Part shown: piece after piece, positions 19,076 through 29,060 of the stretch
How the letters are laid out: each line of letters starts with the position of its first letter
How positions within the stretch are numbered: the first letter of the stretch is position 1
Position numbers and translations under genes: made by a program
The notes under the pieces: model-generated
Databases searched by the model: none
What the model saw: only the letters and a program-made list of their open reading frames with translations
Told to the model about the DNA's origin: nothing
NCBI GenBank assembly: GCA_963836005.1
Contig: CAWIHS010000002.1
Span: 868,001-932,000 of the forward strand
Reading direction: 5' to 3'
DNA: 64,000 nt
From: CAWIHS01 sp963836005
GTDB lineage: Bacteria > Pseudomonadota > Gammaproteobacteria > GRL18

Positions 19076-19115
19076 ATGAGTACTTTAAAAAACCTGCCCT
19101 GTAAATTCGCGCGCA

Positions 19116-20246
19116 ATGAAACTGGATACACGTAATAATTTGCAACAAACCCGGCGTTGGGTGATTAAAATTGGAAGTGCATTGTTGACCAATGAAGGCA
19201 GTGGCCTGGATTATCAGGCCATTGCTACCTGGGTTCAGCAAATGGCTGAAATGCAACAGCATGGGGTTGAAATAGTGCTGGTCTCTTCCGGTGCGGTAGC
19301 CGAAGGTATGAAACGCCTGGGCTGGAGACAGCGTCCTGATGCTGTTTATCAATTACAGGCCGCCGCTGCAGTTGGCCAGATGGGGCTGGTGCAGGCCTAT
19401 GAGTCCCAATTCAAACAGCACGGTCTTCATACGGCACAAATTCTGCTGACTCATGATGATCTCTCCAACCGTACCCGATATCTGAATGCCCGTTCTGTGT
19501 TGCTGGAGCTGATTGAGCTGGGTATTATTGCCGTAGTGAATGAAAATGATACCGTTGTGACTGATGAAATATGCTTTGGTGATAACGATACCCTGGCTGC
19601 TCTGGTCGCCAATCTTGTGGATGCTGATGTGCTGGTGATTTTAACAGATCAGCAGGGTATGTATGATCGTGATCCCAGAAATAATTCGCAGGCAAAACTC
19701 CTGAGTGAAGTCAATGCACTCGACCCGGCCCTGAATGTTATGGCCGGGGAAAGTAAAGGCGAATTAGGTCGAGGCGGTATGGCTACAAAATTACGTGCCG
19801 CACGTCTGGCCGCCCGTTCAGGTGCGGCAACCATCATTGCATCAGGGCGTGAAGATAACATTTTATGCAAGCTTTACCAGGGCGAGCATTATGGTACCTT
19901 GTTTAAAGCGAATAAAATTCCCTTACTGGCACGTAAACAGTGGCTGGCTGGTCATTTAAAAATGAAGGGCCGGCTGGTACTTGATGAAGGCGCTGTGAAG
20001 GGTCTCAAAGTCAGAGGTTCCAGTCTGCTGGCGGTTGGCATTAAACAGGTGCTGGGAAGCTTTCAGCGAGGCGATATGGTGAGCTGCGCTGATGAGCAGG
20101 GGCATGAAATTGCCAGGGGGCTGGTTAATTACAATAGTCATGAAATCGACCGTATCAAAGGTCACAGCAGTAAGGATATTGCCAAAGTCCTGGGCTATAT
20201 CGATGAACCGGAATTAATTCATCGAGATAATATGGTGGTGGAATAA
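19116..20246 (+). CDS. proB: Glutamate 5-kinase
   Basis: 376 residues. First step of proline synthesis, ATP-dependent phosphorylation of glutamate. The amino-acid-kinase domain has WVIKIGSALLTN, LVSSGAVAEGMKRLGW, NENDTVVTDEICFGDND and GRGGMATKLRAARLA. A C-terminal PUA domain (about 280-360) follows, as in E. coli-type ProB. Starts 40 bp after obgE. Confidence 0.95.
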   Translation: MKLDTRNNLQQTRRWVIKIGSALLTNEGSGLDYQAIATWVQQMAEMQQHGVEIVLVSSGAVAEGMKRLGWRQRPDAVYQLQAAAAVGQMGLVQAYESQFKQHGLHTAQILLTHDDLSNRTRYLNARSVLLELIELGIIAVVNENDTVVTDEICFGDNDTLAALVANLVDADVLVILTDQQGMYDRDPRNNSQAKLLSEVNALDPALNVMAGESKGELGRGGMATKLRAARLAARSGAATIIASGREDNILCKLYQGEHYGTLFKANKIPLLARKQWLAGHLKMKGRLVLDEGAVKGLKVRGSSLLAVGIKQVLGSFQRGDMVSCADEQGHEIARGLVNYNSHEIDRIKGHSSKDIAKVLGYIDEPELIHRDNMVVE

Positions 20247-20373
20247 AATGCGCAATGATTATCTGCAAATGACGCTCAATTAACGGCTAAAACTTGATCT
20301 TTGTGCGTTAATCAATCATAATGTTTAGCTTTCCAAATTAGCCGATTAAACAGATCATTCAGGAGTAAGACTT

Positions 20374-20637
20374 TTGGCCAATTCACCTCAAGCTATTAAA
20401 CGTGCACGTCAGGCAGTTAAACGACGCAGCAGAAACATATCTCAGCGTTCAAATTTTCGTACGGCAGTAAAAAATACTGTCTACGCTATCGATGCTGGCG
20501 ATAAGGAGTTAGCTGCAGCTGCATATAAGAGTGCGGTGCCTGTTATTGATGGTTTGGTCAGTAAAGGTCTTATTCATAAAAACAAGGCTGCCCGCCATAA
20601 GAGCCGCCTGAATTCACGCATTAAAGCACTGGGCTAA
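20374..20637 (+). CDS. rpsT: 30S ribosomal protein S20, TTG start
   Basis: 87 residues: ANSPQAIKRARQAVKRRSRN at the start and SRLNSRIKALG at the end are diagnostic. The only suitable start is TTG at 20374, with AGGAG at 20361-20365. E. coli rpsT also uses UUG, where it is linked to autoregulation, so the rare start is conserved and not a mis-call. Confidence 0.96.
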   Translation: MANSPQAIKRARQAVKRRSRNISQRSNFRTAVKNTVYAIDAGDKELAAAAYKSAVPVIDGLVSKGLIHKNKAARHKSRLNSRIKALG

Positions 20638-20674
20638 GTACAAGTTCAAATTTGCTTAAAGGCTAATCATAGAT

Positions 20675-20706
20675 AAAAAGCCGGACTCTGGGAGTTCGGC
20701 TTTTTT
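20675..20706 (+). terminator. Rho-independent terminator after rpsT
   Basis: A stem AAGCCGGACT pairs with AGTTCGGCTT (one G-T wobble), preceded by A5 and followed by T6. It ends S20 transcription just before murJ. Confidence 0.85.
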
Positions 20707-20723
20707 GTTTATATTTTATATTA

Positions 20724-22292
20724 ATGAGTACGCGTTTGTTTAAATCCACATTGATTGTTGGGGCCATGACGCTTTTATCGCGAGTTCTGGGATTTATACG
20801 TGATGTGGTCTTTGCCAGAGAATTTGCGGCAACTGCCGGCATGGATGCATTTCTGATCGCTTTTAAAATTCCTAACTTCATGCGCCGTTTGTTTGCTGAA
20901 GGCGCATTTAACCAGGCATTCGTCCCGGTTCTGGGAGAATATAAGGAGAGTAAAGGGGCTGCGGAGGTTAAAGATTTAATACAGCACGTTGCCGGAACCC
21001 TGGGTGGAATACTTTTCCTGATCACTCTGACCGGGGTCATTGCTGCGCCATTGCTTATCATGCTGTTTGCACCAGGCTATCTGGGGGCACAGCACGATCA
21101 GTCCCAGTTTGATCTGACGGTCAGTTTACTGCGAATTACATTTCCTTATATTCTGTTTATTTCATTAGTGGCTTTTGCCGGCGGAATTTTAAATACCTAT
21201 CATCGTTTTGCTGTGTCTGCCTTTACTCCGGTGATATTGAACATTGTTCTTATCGCTGCAGTGTATCTGCTGGTGCCGCTGATGGAACAACCGGTCACAG
21301 GACTGGCCATCGGGGTGTTTCTGGCCGGCATCCTGCAGCTTCTGTTCCAGTTTCCAGCGATAAAAAAACTGGGGTTTTTATCCATCCCGCATTGGAATCT
21401 GCAGCATGCCGGAGTAAGGAAAATCCTCAAACTGATGCTGCCGGCCATATTTGGCGCTTCGGTTGCACAAATTAATCTGCTGCTGGATACGATTATCGCA
21501 TCATTGCTAGTTACCGGCAGTATTTCCTGGCTTTACTACTCCGATCGCCTGATGGAATTTCCGCTGGGGATTTTAGGTGTTGCTCTGGCTACCGTCATTT
21601 TACCCAGTTTGTCCAGCCAGCATGTAAACCAGTCAAGGGCAAGGTTTTCACAGACGCTGGATAAAGCTGTCCGCTGGGTGATCTTTCTGGGCCTGCCTTC
21701 TGCAACAGGTCTGTTTATGCTGGCCGAACCGATTATTACCACGCTTTTTGCGAGTGAAAAGTTTCTCATCAGAGATATACAAATGTCTTCCATGAGTCTG
21801 ATGGCTTACAGTTTTGGCTTGCTGGGATTTATTCTGGTCAAGGTACTGGTGCCTGGATTTTTTTCCCGTCAGGATACCAGAACACCTGTGAAAATCGGCG
21901 TCATCGCACTGGTGGTCAATATGCTTTTTAACATCCTGATTGTCGTGCCCTGGTATATGCTGGGTTATGCCGGTGCTCATACGGGGCTGGCCATTGCCAC
22001 ATCTATTGCTGCGCTAACGAATGCCTTGCTGCTGTATAAAACATTACGAGTCCAGGGCGTGTATCAGCCTGCCCCGGGATGGAACCGTGTGTGGATGCAG
22101 GTGCTGGCAGGCAATCTTGTTATGCTGCTGGTGTTGTGGTGGGGACAGCACAGTCTGGAGCAATGGCTGGCATGGTCCACAGGGGAACGTATTATAGAAT
22201 TATTAATGACTATTTTTCTCGCCATGACGGCCTATTTTATGACCCTGTTTATCCTCGGTGTGAGAATTAAAACCTTCCTGCCTGACAGATAA
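20724..22292 (+). CDS. murJ: Lipid II flippase MurJ (MviN)
   Basis: 522 residues, highly hydrophobic throughout with about 14 predicted membrane helices. N-terminal TLLSRVLGFIRDVVFAREFA, DAFLIAFKIPNFMRRLFAEG and AFNQAFVPVL are characteristic of MurJ, which moves lipid II across the inner membrane for peptidoglycan synthesis. Located between rpsT and ribF as in many gammaproteobacteria. Confidence 0.95.
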   Translation: MSTRLFKSTLIVGAMTLLSRVLGFIRDVVFAREFAATAGMDAFLIAFKIPNFMRRLFAEGAFNQAFVPVLGEYKESKGAAEVKDLIQHVAGTLGGILFLITLTGVIAAPLLIMLFAPGYLGAQHDQSQFDLTVSLLRITFPYILFISLVAFAGGILNTYHRFAVSAFTPVILNIVLIAAVYLLVPLMEQPVTGLAIGVFLAGILQLLFQFPAIKKLGFLSIPHWNLQHAGVRKILKLMLPAIFGASVAQINLLLDTIIASLLVTGSISWLYYSDRLMEFPLGILGVALATVILPSLSSQHVNQSRARFSQTLDKAVRWVIFLGLPSATGLFMLAEPIITTLFASEKFLIRDIQMSSMSLMAYSFGLLGFILVKVLVPGFFSRQDTRTPVKIGVIALVVNMLFNILIVVPWYMLGYAGAHTGLAIATSIAALTNALLLYKTLRVQGVYQPAPGWNRVWMQVLAGNLVMLLVLWWGQHSLEQWLAWSTGERIIELLMTIFLAMTAYFMTLFILGVRIKTFLPDR

Positions 22293-22461
22293 AATAAACC
22301 CATGCTACGGCCTTATGCTGTATTTAACAGATGTCTGAGACTTGCCCATTCTCATCGCTGCAGGATGCTGAAAAGTTTGGCAACCGCTTTTCGCACTGTT
22401 TCTAAAGAACAAATTATTGTAAACTTAAGCATTTTGACCCGTTCTGTTTAAGGCAGCATGC

Positions 22462-23439
22462 ATGGAAATTATACGCGGCTTACATAATCTGAAAACCCAG
22501 CAGACGGGTTGTGTGGCAACTATTGGTAATTTTGACGGTGTACATTGCGGGCATCAACATATTTTGCGTCAATTGGTGGATAAAGCTATTAGTTACCAGT
22601 TGCCGTCCATGGTGATCACCTTTGAACCACAGCCTCAGGAATTTTTTGCACCTAAGTTGGCGCCGGCGAGACTGACGCGTTTTCGTGATAAGGTCGAGGT
22701 GATAGCTGATTGCGGTATAGACAAACTGCTGGTGATACATTTTAACCAGTCGTTTTCACAGTTGTCGGCGGATGATTTTATACAGCAGTTTCTCGTGGCC
22801 AGGCTGGGCATACGATATTTGCAGGTGGGCGATGACTTTCAGTTCGGCAAAGGCCGCAGCGGTAATTTTACGACCCTGGTTGCCGCAGGAGAGCAGGCCG
22901 GATTCAGTGTTGATAACACTGAAACCTACCGCTACCAGCATGAACGCGTCAGCAGTACGCGCATCCGTCAGGCTCTTGAAGCGGGAGACCTGGAGATTAC
23001 CACGCAATTATTGAATCGTCCTTACTGGATGTCAGGGCATGTACAGCATGGTGATAAACGAGGCCGGACTATTGGCTTTCCAACGGCCAATGTTCCCCTG
23101 CATCGCGAAACGCCTGCTGTATCAGGTGTTTTTGCGGTCAGGCTCTGGGGGCGCGACCTGGGTAAGTGCAAGAATACTCTGAATATCAGCGACAAACAGG
23201 GCATAAATGGTATTGCCAATATAGGATATCGTCCTACAGTTGATGGTACAAAAGGATTGCTTGAAGTACATCTCTTTGATTTTGAGGGTGATTTATACGG
23301 TAAATTGGTTCATGTGGACTTTTTACACAAGCTGCGTGAAGAGATGAAGTTTGATTCTTTTGAGCTGTTGAAACAGCAAATATTAACTGATGCAGAAGCA
23401 GCCCGCACATTTTTTAGCCATTATCTTTCAGGAAAGTGA
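22462..23439 (+). CDS. ribF: Bifunctional riboflavin kinase / FMN adenylyltransferase
   Basis: 325 residues. Makes FMN and FAD from riboflavin. The N-terminal adenylyltransferase domain shows IGNFDGVHCGHQHIL, TFEPQP and RVSSTRIRQALEAGD. The C-terminal flavokinase domain shows GRTIGFPTANVPL and GIANIGYRPTV. ileS starts 7 bp after its stop, so the two are co-transcribed. Confidence 0.95.
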   Translation: MEIIRGLHNLKTQQTGCVATIGNFDGVHCGHQHILRQLVDKAISYQLPSMVITFEPQPQEFFAPKLAPARLTRFRDKVEVIADCGIDKLLVIHFNQSFSQLSADDFIQQFLVARLGIRYLQVGDDFQFGKGRSGNFTTLVAAGEQAGFSVDNTETYRYQHERVSSTRIRQALEAGDLEITTQLLNRPYWMSGHVQHGDKRGRTIGFPTANVPLHRETPAVSGVFAVRLWGRDLGKCKNTLNISDKQGINGIANIGYRPTVDGTKGLLEVHLFDFEGDLYGKLVHVDFLHKLREEMKFDSFELLKQQILTDAEAARTFFSHYLSGK

Positions 23440-23446
23440 GAAACCA

Positions 23447-26287
23447 GTGAGTAAGAAAAATATCTACAAAGATACCCTGAATTTACCTCAAACCAAGTTT
23501 CCCATGCGAGGGAATCTTGCTCAGCGTGAGCCGGAAATGCTCAAACAGTGGGAGGCTGCGAACCTCTATCAAAAACTCAGGCAGCAGGCGGCCGGTCGCC
23601 CCAAATTTATACTCCATGATGGGCCTCCCTATGCGAATGGCGATATTCATATTGGCCACGCTGTAAACAAGATACTCAAAGATATTATTGTCAAATCACA
23701 AACTCTGGGCGGTTATGATGTGCCTTATATCCCGGGCTGGGACTGCCATGGTTTACCTATTGAGCTAAATGTTGAAAAGAAACTGGGTAAGGCGGGAGTC
23801 AATGTTGATGATAAGACCTTTCGCAATGGCTGTCGAGACTATGCCAGTAAGCAGGTTGAAGGTCAGAAAGCTGACTTTAAACGTCTGGGGATCATCGGCG
23901 ATTGGGAAAACCCTTATCTGACCATGGAACACAGCTTTGAAGCCAATATTATACGTACCCTCGGACAGATTATAGAAAAAGGTCATTTACACAAGGGATC
24001 CAAGCCGGTTCACTGGTGTACCGATTGCGGTTCTGCATTGGCCGAAGCCGAAGTGGAATACGAGGATAAAACATCCCCCGCCATTGATGTGCGTTTTAAA
24101 ATACTGGATAAGGCTGCTGTGCTGGAACGTTTTGCAGTGGCTGCAGATGTGGCTGAAAAAATTGTTGCTGGTGATGCTCAACTTTATGCGGTTATCTGGA
24201 CCACTACCCCCTGGACTTTGCCGGCAAACCAGGCGGTTGCATTACACCCTGACTTTGATTATGTGTTGGTGCAAACTGATCCCTCACAGTTATTACTGCT
24301 GGCGGAAGATTTGTATCAGTCTGCATTACAGCGCTACGGTATTGAAAATGCAGTAGTGCTCGGACGGTGCAGGGGGGCTGTTCTGGACATGCAGCTGCTG
24401 CAGCATCCCTTCTATGATCGGCAGGTGCCGATCATTCTTGGCGATCATGTTACCGCTGATTCCGGTACCGGAGCTGTGCATACCGCACCCGGGCATGGTC
24501 AGGAGGACTTTATAGTCGGCATGCAATATGATCTGCCGGTAGATAATCCGGTAGGAGCTGACGGCTGTTTCGTTTCTGATACGCCGATATTCGCGGGTCA
24601 GCATGTGTTCAAGGCTAATGCACAGGTACTCGAAGTGTTAAAAGAACATGCTGCACTGCTGCATCATGAAGAAGTCCTGCACAGCTACCCCCATTGCTGG
24701 CGGCATAAAACGCCGATCATATTTCGAGCCACTCCGCAATGGTTTATCAGTATGGAGCAGAACCGGCTGCGTGAGCTGGCTATCAGGGCAGCCAATAAAA
24801 CCACCTGGCTGCCGGACTGGGGTAAAGCACGCATTGTCGGAATGCTTGAAAACCGGCCCGACTGGTGTATTTCCCGGCAAAGAACCTGGGGCGTACCGAT
24901 TGCTATTTTTGTGCACAGGGAAACTCAGCAAATTCATCCTGAAACCGCGCGCTTGATCGAAGAAGTCGCACTGCGGGTTGAGTCCGGCGGAGTCGATGCC
25001 TGGTTTGAGCTGGCAGAATCTGAATTACTGGGTGATGAGGCTAAAGACTATATTAAAGTCCCCGATACCCTGGATGTGTGGTTTGATTCCGGAGTAACAC
25101 ATGCCTGTGTGCTTAGACAACGAGAGGAACTGCATTTTCCGGCAGATCTTTATCTGGAAGGTTCGGATCAGCACCGCGGCTGGTTTCAGTCTTCTTTACT
25201 CAGTTCAGTTGCAGTGAATGACGTGGCACCCTATAAAGAAGTCCTTACGCACGGTTTTGTCGTAGATGCCGACGGCAAGAAAATGTCCAAATCCCGGGGC
25301 AATGTAGTGTCTCCGCAAAAGATAGTCAAAACCCTCGGGGCGGACATTCTAAGACTGTGGGTTTCTTCAACTGATTATAGCGGTGAAATCAGTGTCTCCG
25401 ATGAAATTCTTAAACGTACTTCGGATGGTTATAGACGAATACGTAACACTGCCCGTTTTATACTGGCAAATCTTGAAGGTTTTGATCCGCAGGTAAATTT
25501 GTTAACACCAGAGCAGATGTTACCGCTTGATCAGTGGGCGCTGCTAAAGACCCAGGCATTGCAGCAGGAAATTATAGCGGCCTATGAGCAGTATGATTTC
25601 CATGTGGTGTATCAACAGGTGCATAATTTCTGTTCGGAAGATTTGGGCGCTTTTTATCTGGATGTCATCAAGGATCGTCAGTATACCGCACAGGCAAACA
25701 GTATAGCACGACGCTCAGCACAGACCGCGCTGTATCATATGGTCGAAGCCATGACGCGCTGGGTAGCTCCAATTCTCAGTTTTACCGCAGAGGAGCTATG
25801 GTCTTATATTCCAGGGCCACATGATGAGTCAGTTAATTTCACAACCTGGTATGGCTTTCCTGCAGTGCCTGAACAGCAGCTGGATGATGCGTTCTGGAAA
25901 ACCATATTGAAGGTAAGAATGAGCTGTAGTAAAGAACTGGAAAAACTGCGTGTCGATAAGGTGATAGGTTCTTCACTGGATGCTGAAGTAGAGCTCTATT
26001 GCGATGAAGCGTTGCTCAGTACCCTGGGCAAACTGGAAGATGAACTGCGCTTTGTGCTGATCACCTCCTATGCTTCTCTGCATAATTTTGCCGCTAAACC
26101 GGCGGGTGCAGTTATTGCAGAGGGTATACCCGGTCTGGCCATGGTCACCCGAGCATGCGGGCATAAAAAATGTGTGCGCTGCTGGCACCATCGTGAAGAC
26201 GTGGGAAGCAACCAGGAACATCCGGAATTATGCGCGCGGTGCATTGAAAATGTCGCTGGGACAGGTGAACAACGTCACTATGCCTGA
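23447..26287 (+). CDS. ileS: Isoleucyl-tRNA synthetase
   Basis: 946 residues from GTG 23447, chosen because AGGAAAG precedes it and the product then begins like E. coli IleS (TLNLPQTKFPMRGNLAQREP). HIGH-type signature GPPYANGDIHIGHAVNK, the editing domain with TTTPWTLPANQ, the KMSKS loop in DGKKMSKSRGN, and a C-terminal zinc site CGHKKCVRCWHHREDVG...LCARC are present. The end overlaps the lspA start by 8 bp. Confidence 0.96.
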   Translation: MSKKNIYKDTLNLPQTKFPMRGNLAQREPEMLKQWEAANLYQKLRQQAAGRPKFILHDGPPYANGDIHIGHAVNKILKDIIVKSQTLGGYDVPYIPGWDCHGLPIELNVEKKLGKAGVNVDDKTFRNGCRDYASKQVEGQKADFKRLGIIGDWENPYLTMEHSFEANIIRTLGQIIEKGHLHKGSKPVHWCTDCGSALAEAEVEYEDKTSPAIDVRFKILDKAAVLERFAVAADVAEKIVAGDAQLYAVIWTTTPWTLPANQAVALHPDFDYVLVQTDPSQLLLLAEDLYQSALQRYGIENAVVLGRCRGAVLDMQLLQHPFYDRQVPIILGDHVTADSGTGAVHTAPGHGQEDFIVGMQYDLPVDNPVGADGCFVSDTPIFAGQHVFKANAQVLEVLKEHAALLHHEEVLHSYPHCWRHKTPIIFRATPQWFISMEQNRLRELAIRAANKTTWLPDWGKARIVGMLENRPDWCISRQRTWGVPIAIFVHRETQQIHPETARLIEEVALRVESGGVDAWFELAESELLGDEAKDYIKVPDTLDVWFDSGVTHACVLRQREELHFPADLYLEGSDQHRGWFQSSLLSSVAVNDVAPYKEVLTHGFVVDADGKKMSKSRGNVVSPQKIVKTLGADILRLWVSSTDYSGEISVSDEILKRTSDGYRRIRNTARFILANLEGFDPQVNLLTPEQMLPLDQWALLKTQALQQEIIAAYEQYDFHVVYQQVHNFCSEDLGAFYLDVIKDRQYTAQANSIARRSAQTALYHMVEAMTRWVAPILSFTAEELWSYIPGPHDESVNFTTWYGFPAVPEQQLDDAFWKTILKVRMSCSKELEKLRVDKVIGSSLDAEVELYCDEALLSTLGKLEDELRFVLITSYASLHNFAAKPAGAVIAEGIPGLAMVTRACGHKKCVRCWHHREDVGSNQEHPELCARCIENVAGTGEQRHYA

Positions 26288-26816
26288 TACTCCAGCTGCG
26301 GCACAATCGCGCAATAGCAGTTTGCTAAAATGGCTCTGGCTCACCGTTCTGGTGATAGTGCTGGATCTGGCTAGCAAGGCTATTGTCAGTAGTCATTTTT
26401 CACTCTATGAAACACGTATGGTTATACCAGGCTGGTTTAATTTGACTCTGGCTCATAATACCGGCGCCGCTTTCAGTTTTCTGGCCAATGAATCCGGCTG
26501 GCAGCGCTGGTTTTTTAGCCTTATTGCGCTGATAGTCAGCACTGTTATCTTGCTCTGGATCACCCGGCTGCGGGCTAATGAACGCTGGACAGCGGTTGCT
26601 CTGACACTCATCCTCGGCGGTGCCCTGGGTAATCTATGGGATCGCTTGACCCTCGGCTATGTGGTTGACTTCCTGGATTTTTATTACCAGTATCAAGGTT
26701 CTGACGGTTTGCCCCGATCCTGGCACTTTCCTGCTTTTAATGTAGCGGATACGGCCATCAGTATTGGTGCAGCGATATTAATTATTGATACTTTTATGCA
26801 TAAACGGGAAGAGTAA
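26280..26816 (+). CDS. lspA: Lipoprotein signal peptidase (signal peptidase II)
   Basis: 178 residues from ATG 26280, overlapping ileS; ATG 26250 is a possible alternative. Inner-membrane aspartic protease that trims prolipoproteins. Four hydrophobic segments and the family motifs NLTLAHNTGAAFSFL, GGALGNLWDRL..GYVVDFLDF (first catalytic Asp) and FPAFNVADTAISIGA (second Asp) are seen. Order ileS-lspA-fkpB is conserved. Confidence 0.95.
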   Translation: MPDTPAAAQSRNSSLLKWLWLTVLVIVLDLASKAIVSSHFSLYETRMVIPGWFNLTLAHNTGAAFSFLANESGWQRWFFSLIALIVSTVILLWITRLRANERWTAVALTLILGGALGNLWDRLTLGYVVDFLDFYYQYQGSDGLPRSWHFPAFNVADTAISIGAAILIIDTFMHKREE

Positions 26817-26832
26817 AATAACTAAATCGTAA

Positions 26833-26875
26833 TGCTCAGCGGATATCAAGCACGATCTTAGATATCCGCTGAGCA
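26833..26875. repeat. Perfect inverted repeat between lspA and fkpB
   Basis: TGCTCAGCGGATATC (26833-26847) and its exact complement GATATCCGCTGAGCA (26861-26875) flank a 13-base loop. There is no T-run after it, so it is not a standard terminator. It may be an mRNA-stabilising or processing stem within the operon. Confidence 0.6.
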
Positions 26876-26907
26876 GTTATGAAAAAACATCACAGAAAGG
26901 TAGTCAA

Positions 26908-27357
26908 TTGACTGAAAAAAATTCAACTCAGAATGTAGTTAGCAAAGACAGTAAAATCTCTGTGCATTATAGCCTGATGCTGGCTGACGGCATACCTGTA
27001 GACGGTACGCAGGATGGTGAACCGATGAGCTTTGCTATGGGTGGGGGAGCCATGATCCCCGCCTTTGAGTCCATTATGCTGGGGATGAAAGTGGGTGATA
27101 AACAGCAGGTCAGTCTGGATCCAAGAGAAGCATTCGGCTTCCCTGATGAAGCTAATAAGCACTGGATGGAGAAGTCATTATTTGCTGATGATATGGACAT
27201 TCAGGAAGAACTGATCATTGAATTCAGCACGCCTGCGGGCGATCAGGTTCCGGGCGTGATTCAGCAAATCACTGATGATAAAGTCCTGGTGGATTTTAAT
27301 CATCCCCTGGCAGGGCATGAAATTATATTTTCCGTAGAAATAGTGGCTATCGAGTAG
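26908..27357 (+). CDS. fkpB: FKBP-type peptidyl-prolyl isomerase (SlpA/FkpB-like)
   Basis: 149 residues, TTG start at 26908 with GAAAGG upstream. An N-terminal FKBP half (SKISVHYSLMLADGIPVDGT, GGGAMIPAFESIMLGMKVGD) is followed by an IF insert and the closing DFNHPLAGHEIIFSVEIVAI, as in SlpA-like isomerases. Cytoplasmic, probably a proline isomerase and chaperone. Downstream of lspA as in E. coli. Confidence 0.9.
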   Translation: MTEKNSTQNVVSKDSKISVHYSLMLADGIPVDGTQDGEPMSFAMGGGAMIPAFESIMLGMKVGDKQQVSLDPREAFGFPDEANKHWMEKSLFADDMDIQEELIIEFSTPAGDQVPGVIQQITDDKVLVDFNHPLAGHEIIFSVEIVAIE

Positions 27358-27370
27358 TGGCTTTGAAACA

Positions 27371-27931
27371 TCATGCCATTAGTTCAATTTTAAAACCAGT
27401 GTTGTCATTGCTGTTCAGGTAATCCAGAACAAATTCCGCAATTTGTGCAATGTCATTCAAATCCAGGATGGGTAAATGGGCCGGCGGCATTGCCAACTCT
27501 CTGTCAGTGGCAATTGCAATGACACTATTGTCATTAGGGAAGATTAGCGGGTTTTTTAATGCGGCTCGATGCAGTTCTATTTTCGGGAAGTTATAGTGTT
27601 TAAAGCCTTCCACGAGGATAAGATCCAGTGTTTCAACATCCAGCTCCGGTAACATGTCTTCAAGGTTGATGTTATTTTCCGGGGGATTGATTTCTTTAAT
27701 TTTGGCAATGCATCTCTGCGATGCGATTATTAGCTGTTCTGTGCCGGCGCGGCGCAGTTTGAAGCTATCCTTGTGCGGATGATCAATATCAAAACTATGG
27801 TGCGCATGCTTGATCACTCCCAGTCGTAAACCGCTGGCTTTGAGCCGCGGGATCAATTGTGTGAGCAAGGTCGTTTTACCCGTTCCACTGAAGGCACAAA
27901 AACCAAGGATTGGGACAGGGCATTGAATCAT
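27371..27931 (-). CDS. mobB: Molybdopterin-guanine dinucleotide biosynthesis adapter MobB
   Basis: 186 residues. P-loop GTPase with GFCAFSGTGKTTLLTQLIP at the N-terminus, VIKHAHHSFDIDHPHKDS and DLILVEGFKHYNFPKIELHR. Assists MobA in making the guanine dinucleotide form of molybdenum cofactor, needed by the formate dehydrogenase encoded 9 kb away. Overlaps mobA by 4 bp. Confidence 0.92.
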   Translation of the reverse strand: MIQCPVPILGFCAFSGTGKTTLLTQLIPRLKASGLRLGVIKHAHHSFDIDHPHKDSFKLRRAGTEQLIIASQRCIAKIKEINPPENNINLEDMLPELDVETLDLILVEGFKHYNFPKIELHRAALKNPLIFPNDNSVIAIATDRELAMPPAHLPILDLNDIAQIAEFVLDYLNSNDNTGFKIELMA

Positions 27932-28542
27932 GTGACACTCCTCTTGTTCTGCAATGTATCTCGTTGTTGATGGGTATTGATATTTATAAAAGTTTCCGGA
28001 GTGTCAGAAAAATCAATCACAGCCATCTTGTGACTGGCATACCAGCGGTCAATTTTTCGCTCGCCTGACTGCAGATACTGTTGAAGATTTTCTTTTAAAT
28101 GGGTTTCGATCAATGCGTATACCGGCTGCAGCCTGTTTCCGTCATGAGCAACCGCAATGTCCGCGTGTTCTTCCAGCAGCCCGGCTGCCAGGCGGTTAAC
28201 CAGATCCTCGGATAACATAGGGCCGTCACAGGGGACACAAACTATATACCTGGTTGTTACAACATCCATTGCTGCCATACAGCCTGCTAAAGGGCCCTGA
28301 AAATTATGCATGCTATCAGCAATGACCGGGTAGCCGAACGTTTTATAGTCAGAAGTATTTCTATTGGCATTAATAATAATGTCTTCAACCTGGGGCTGTA
28401 ATTTCTCGATAACATGCTGGATCAAAGGTTTATTACAAAACTTCACCAGACCTTTATCCTCGCCACTCATGCGTCTGCCCAACCCGCCGGCAAGAATTAC
28501 CGCTGTGATTTCTGAGCGTATAATAGATTCAGGTATTGTCAT
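27928..28542 (-). CDS. mobA: Molybdenum cofactor guanylyltransferase MobA
   Basis: 204 residues. Adds GMP to molybdopterin. Nucleotide-binding motif VILAGGLGRRMSGEDKGLV, then NKPLIQHVIEKL, NFQGPLAGCMAAMD and VPCDGPMLSEDL. First gene of a mobA-mobB pair transcribed away from the sigma-54 regulator. Confidence 0.94.
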   Translation of the reverse strand: MTIPESIIRSEITAVILAGGLGRRMSGEDKGLVKFCNKPLIQHVIEKLQPQVEDIIINANRNTSDYKTFGYPVIADSMHNFQGPLAGCMAAMDVVTTRYIVCVPCDGPMLSEDLVNRLAAGLLEEHADIAVAHDGNRLQPVYALIETHLKENLQQYLQSGERKIDRWYASHKMAVIDFSDTPETFININTHQQRDTLQNKRSVT

Positions 28543-28847
28543 TTAAATTTTCCGGATGGTTGCTATTCAATATCGGTTGCAAATTTGATGATCTGTGCTG
28601 ATGCCGCACCAGCGCGATCATAGAAAACATTTTTATAATGAATCAGCATAGCATTTAGAACGTCCAGCCACATATCTGCCTTTTACATATAATTTATTCC
28701 AGCAATAATAATGCCATAATCATCAACTGCGGTTGACTTCAGCGAATTAATCATATTCACACAGTATAGAATTATTTTAGGACAATTCAGGAATTCTTTT
28801 ACTGAACGTTATATAAAAGCTGTCTGAATAAAGCTAAATTTATTCAA

Positions 28848-28902
28848 TGCAGACAAAATGTCTCAATAATAGCTTACAGCTATGAGACAAAATGTCTCAT
28901 AG
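28848..28902. promoter_or_regulatory. Paired palindromic operator sites upstream of the sigma-54 regulator
   Basis: Site 2 is a perfect 23-bp palindrome: CTATGAGACA (28880-28889), AAA, TGTCTCATAG (28893-28902). Site 1 (28848-28865) carries the same core CAGACA-AAA-TGTCTCA. The two cores are about 33 bp apart, near three helical turns. The 518-bp gap 28543-29060 holds no gene. A degenerate copy lies upstream of the formate dehydrogenase accessory operon (33032). Likely binding sites for the downstream regulator's Fis-type HTH (inference). Confidence 0.65.
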
Positions 28903-29060
28903 TCTATTGAAATCTGGTCATTCTGTACTAAGCTTAAGCTGATGGTTTTCCCTGTTGAAATAAGTGATTGATAGTAATCACTGTCTAAAAAAACATTCAA
29001 AAACTAATAAAAATATGTTGCAGGCAGGAATAGAAAAATTTATCAGAGGGCATATTACAC

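Noticed and set aside
26070..26279. Upstream extension of the lspA frame
   Set aside because: It overlaps the conserved zinc-binding end of ileS and has no homology to LspA; true start is near 26280.
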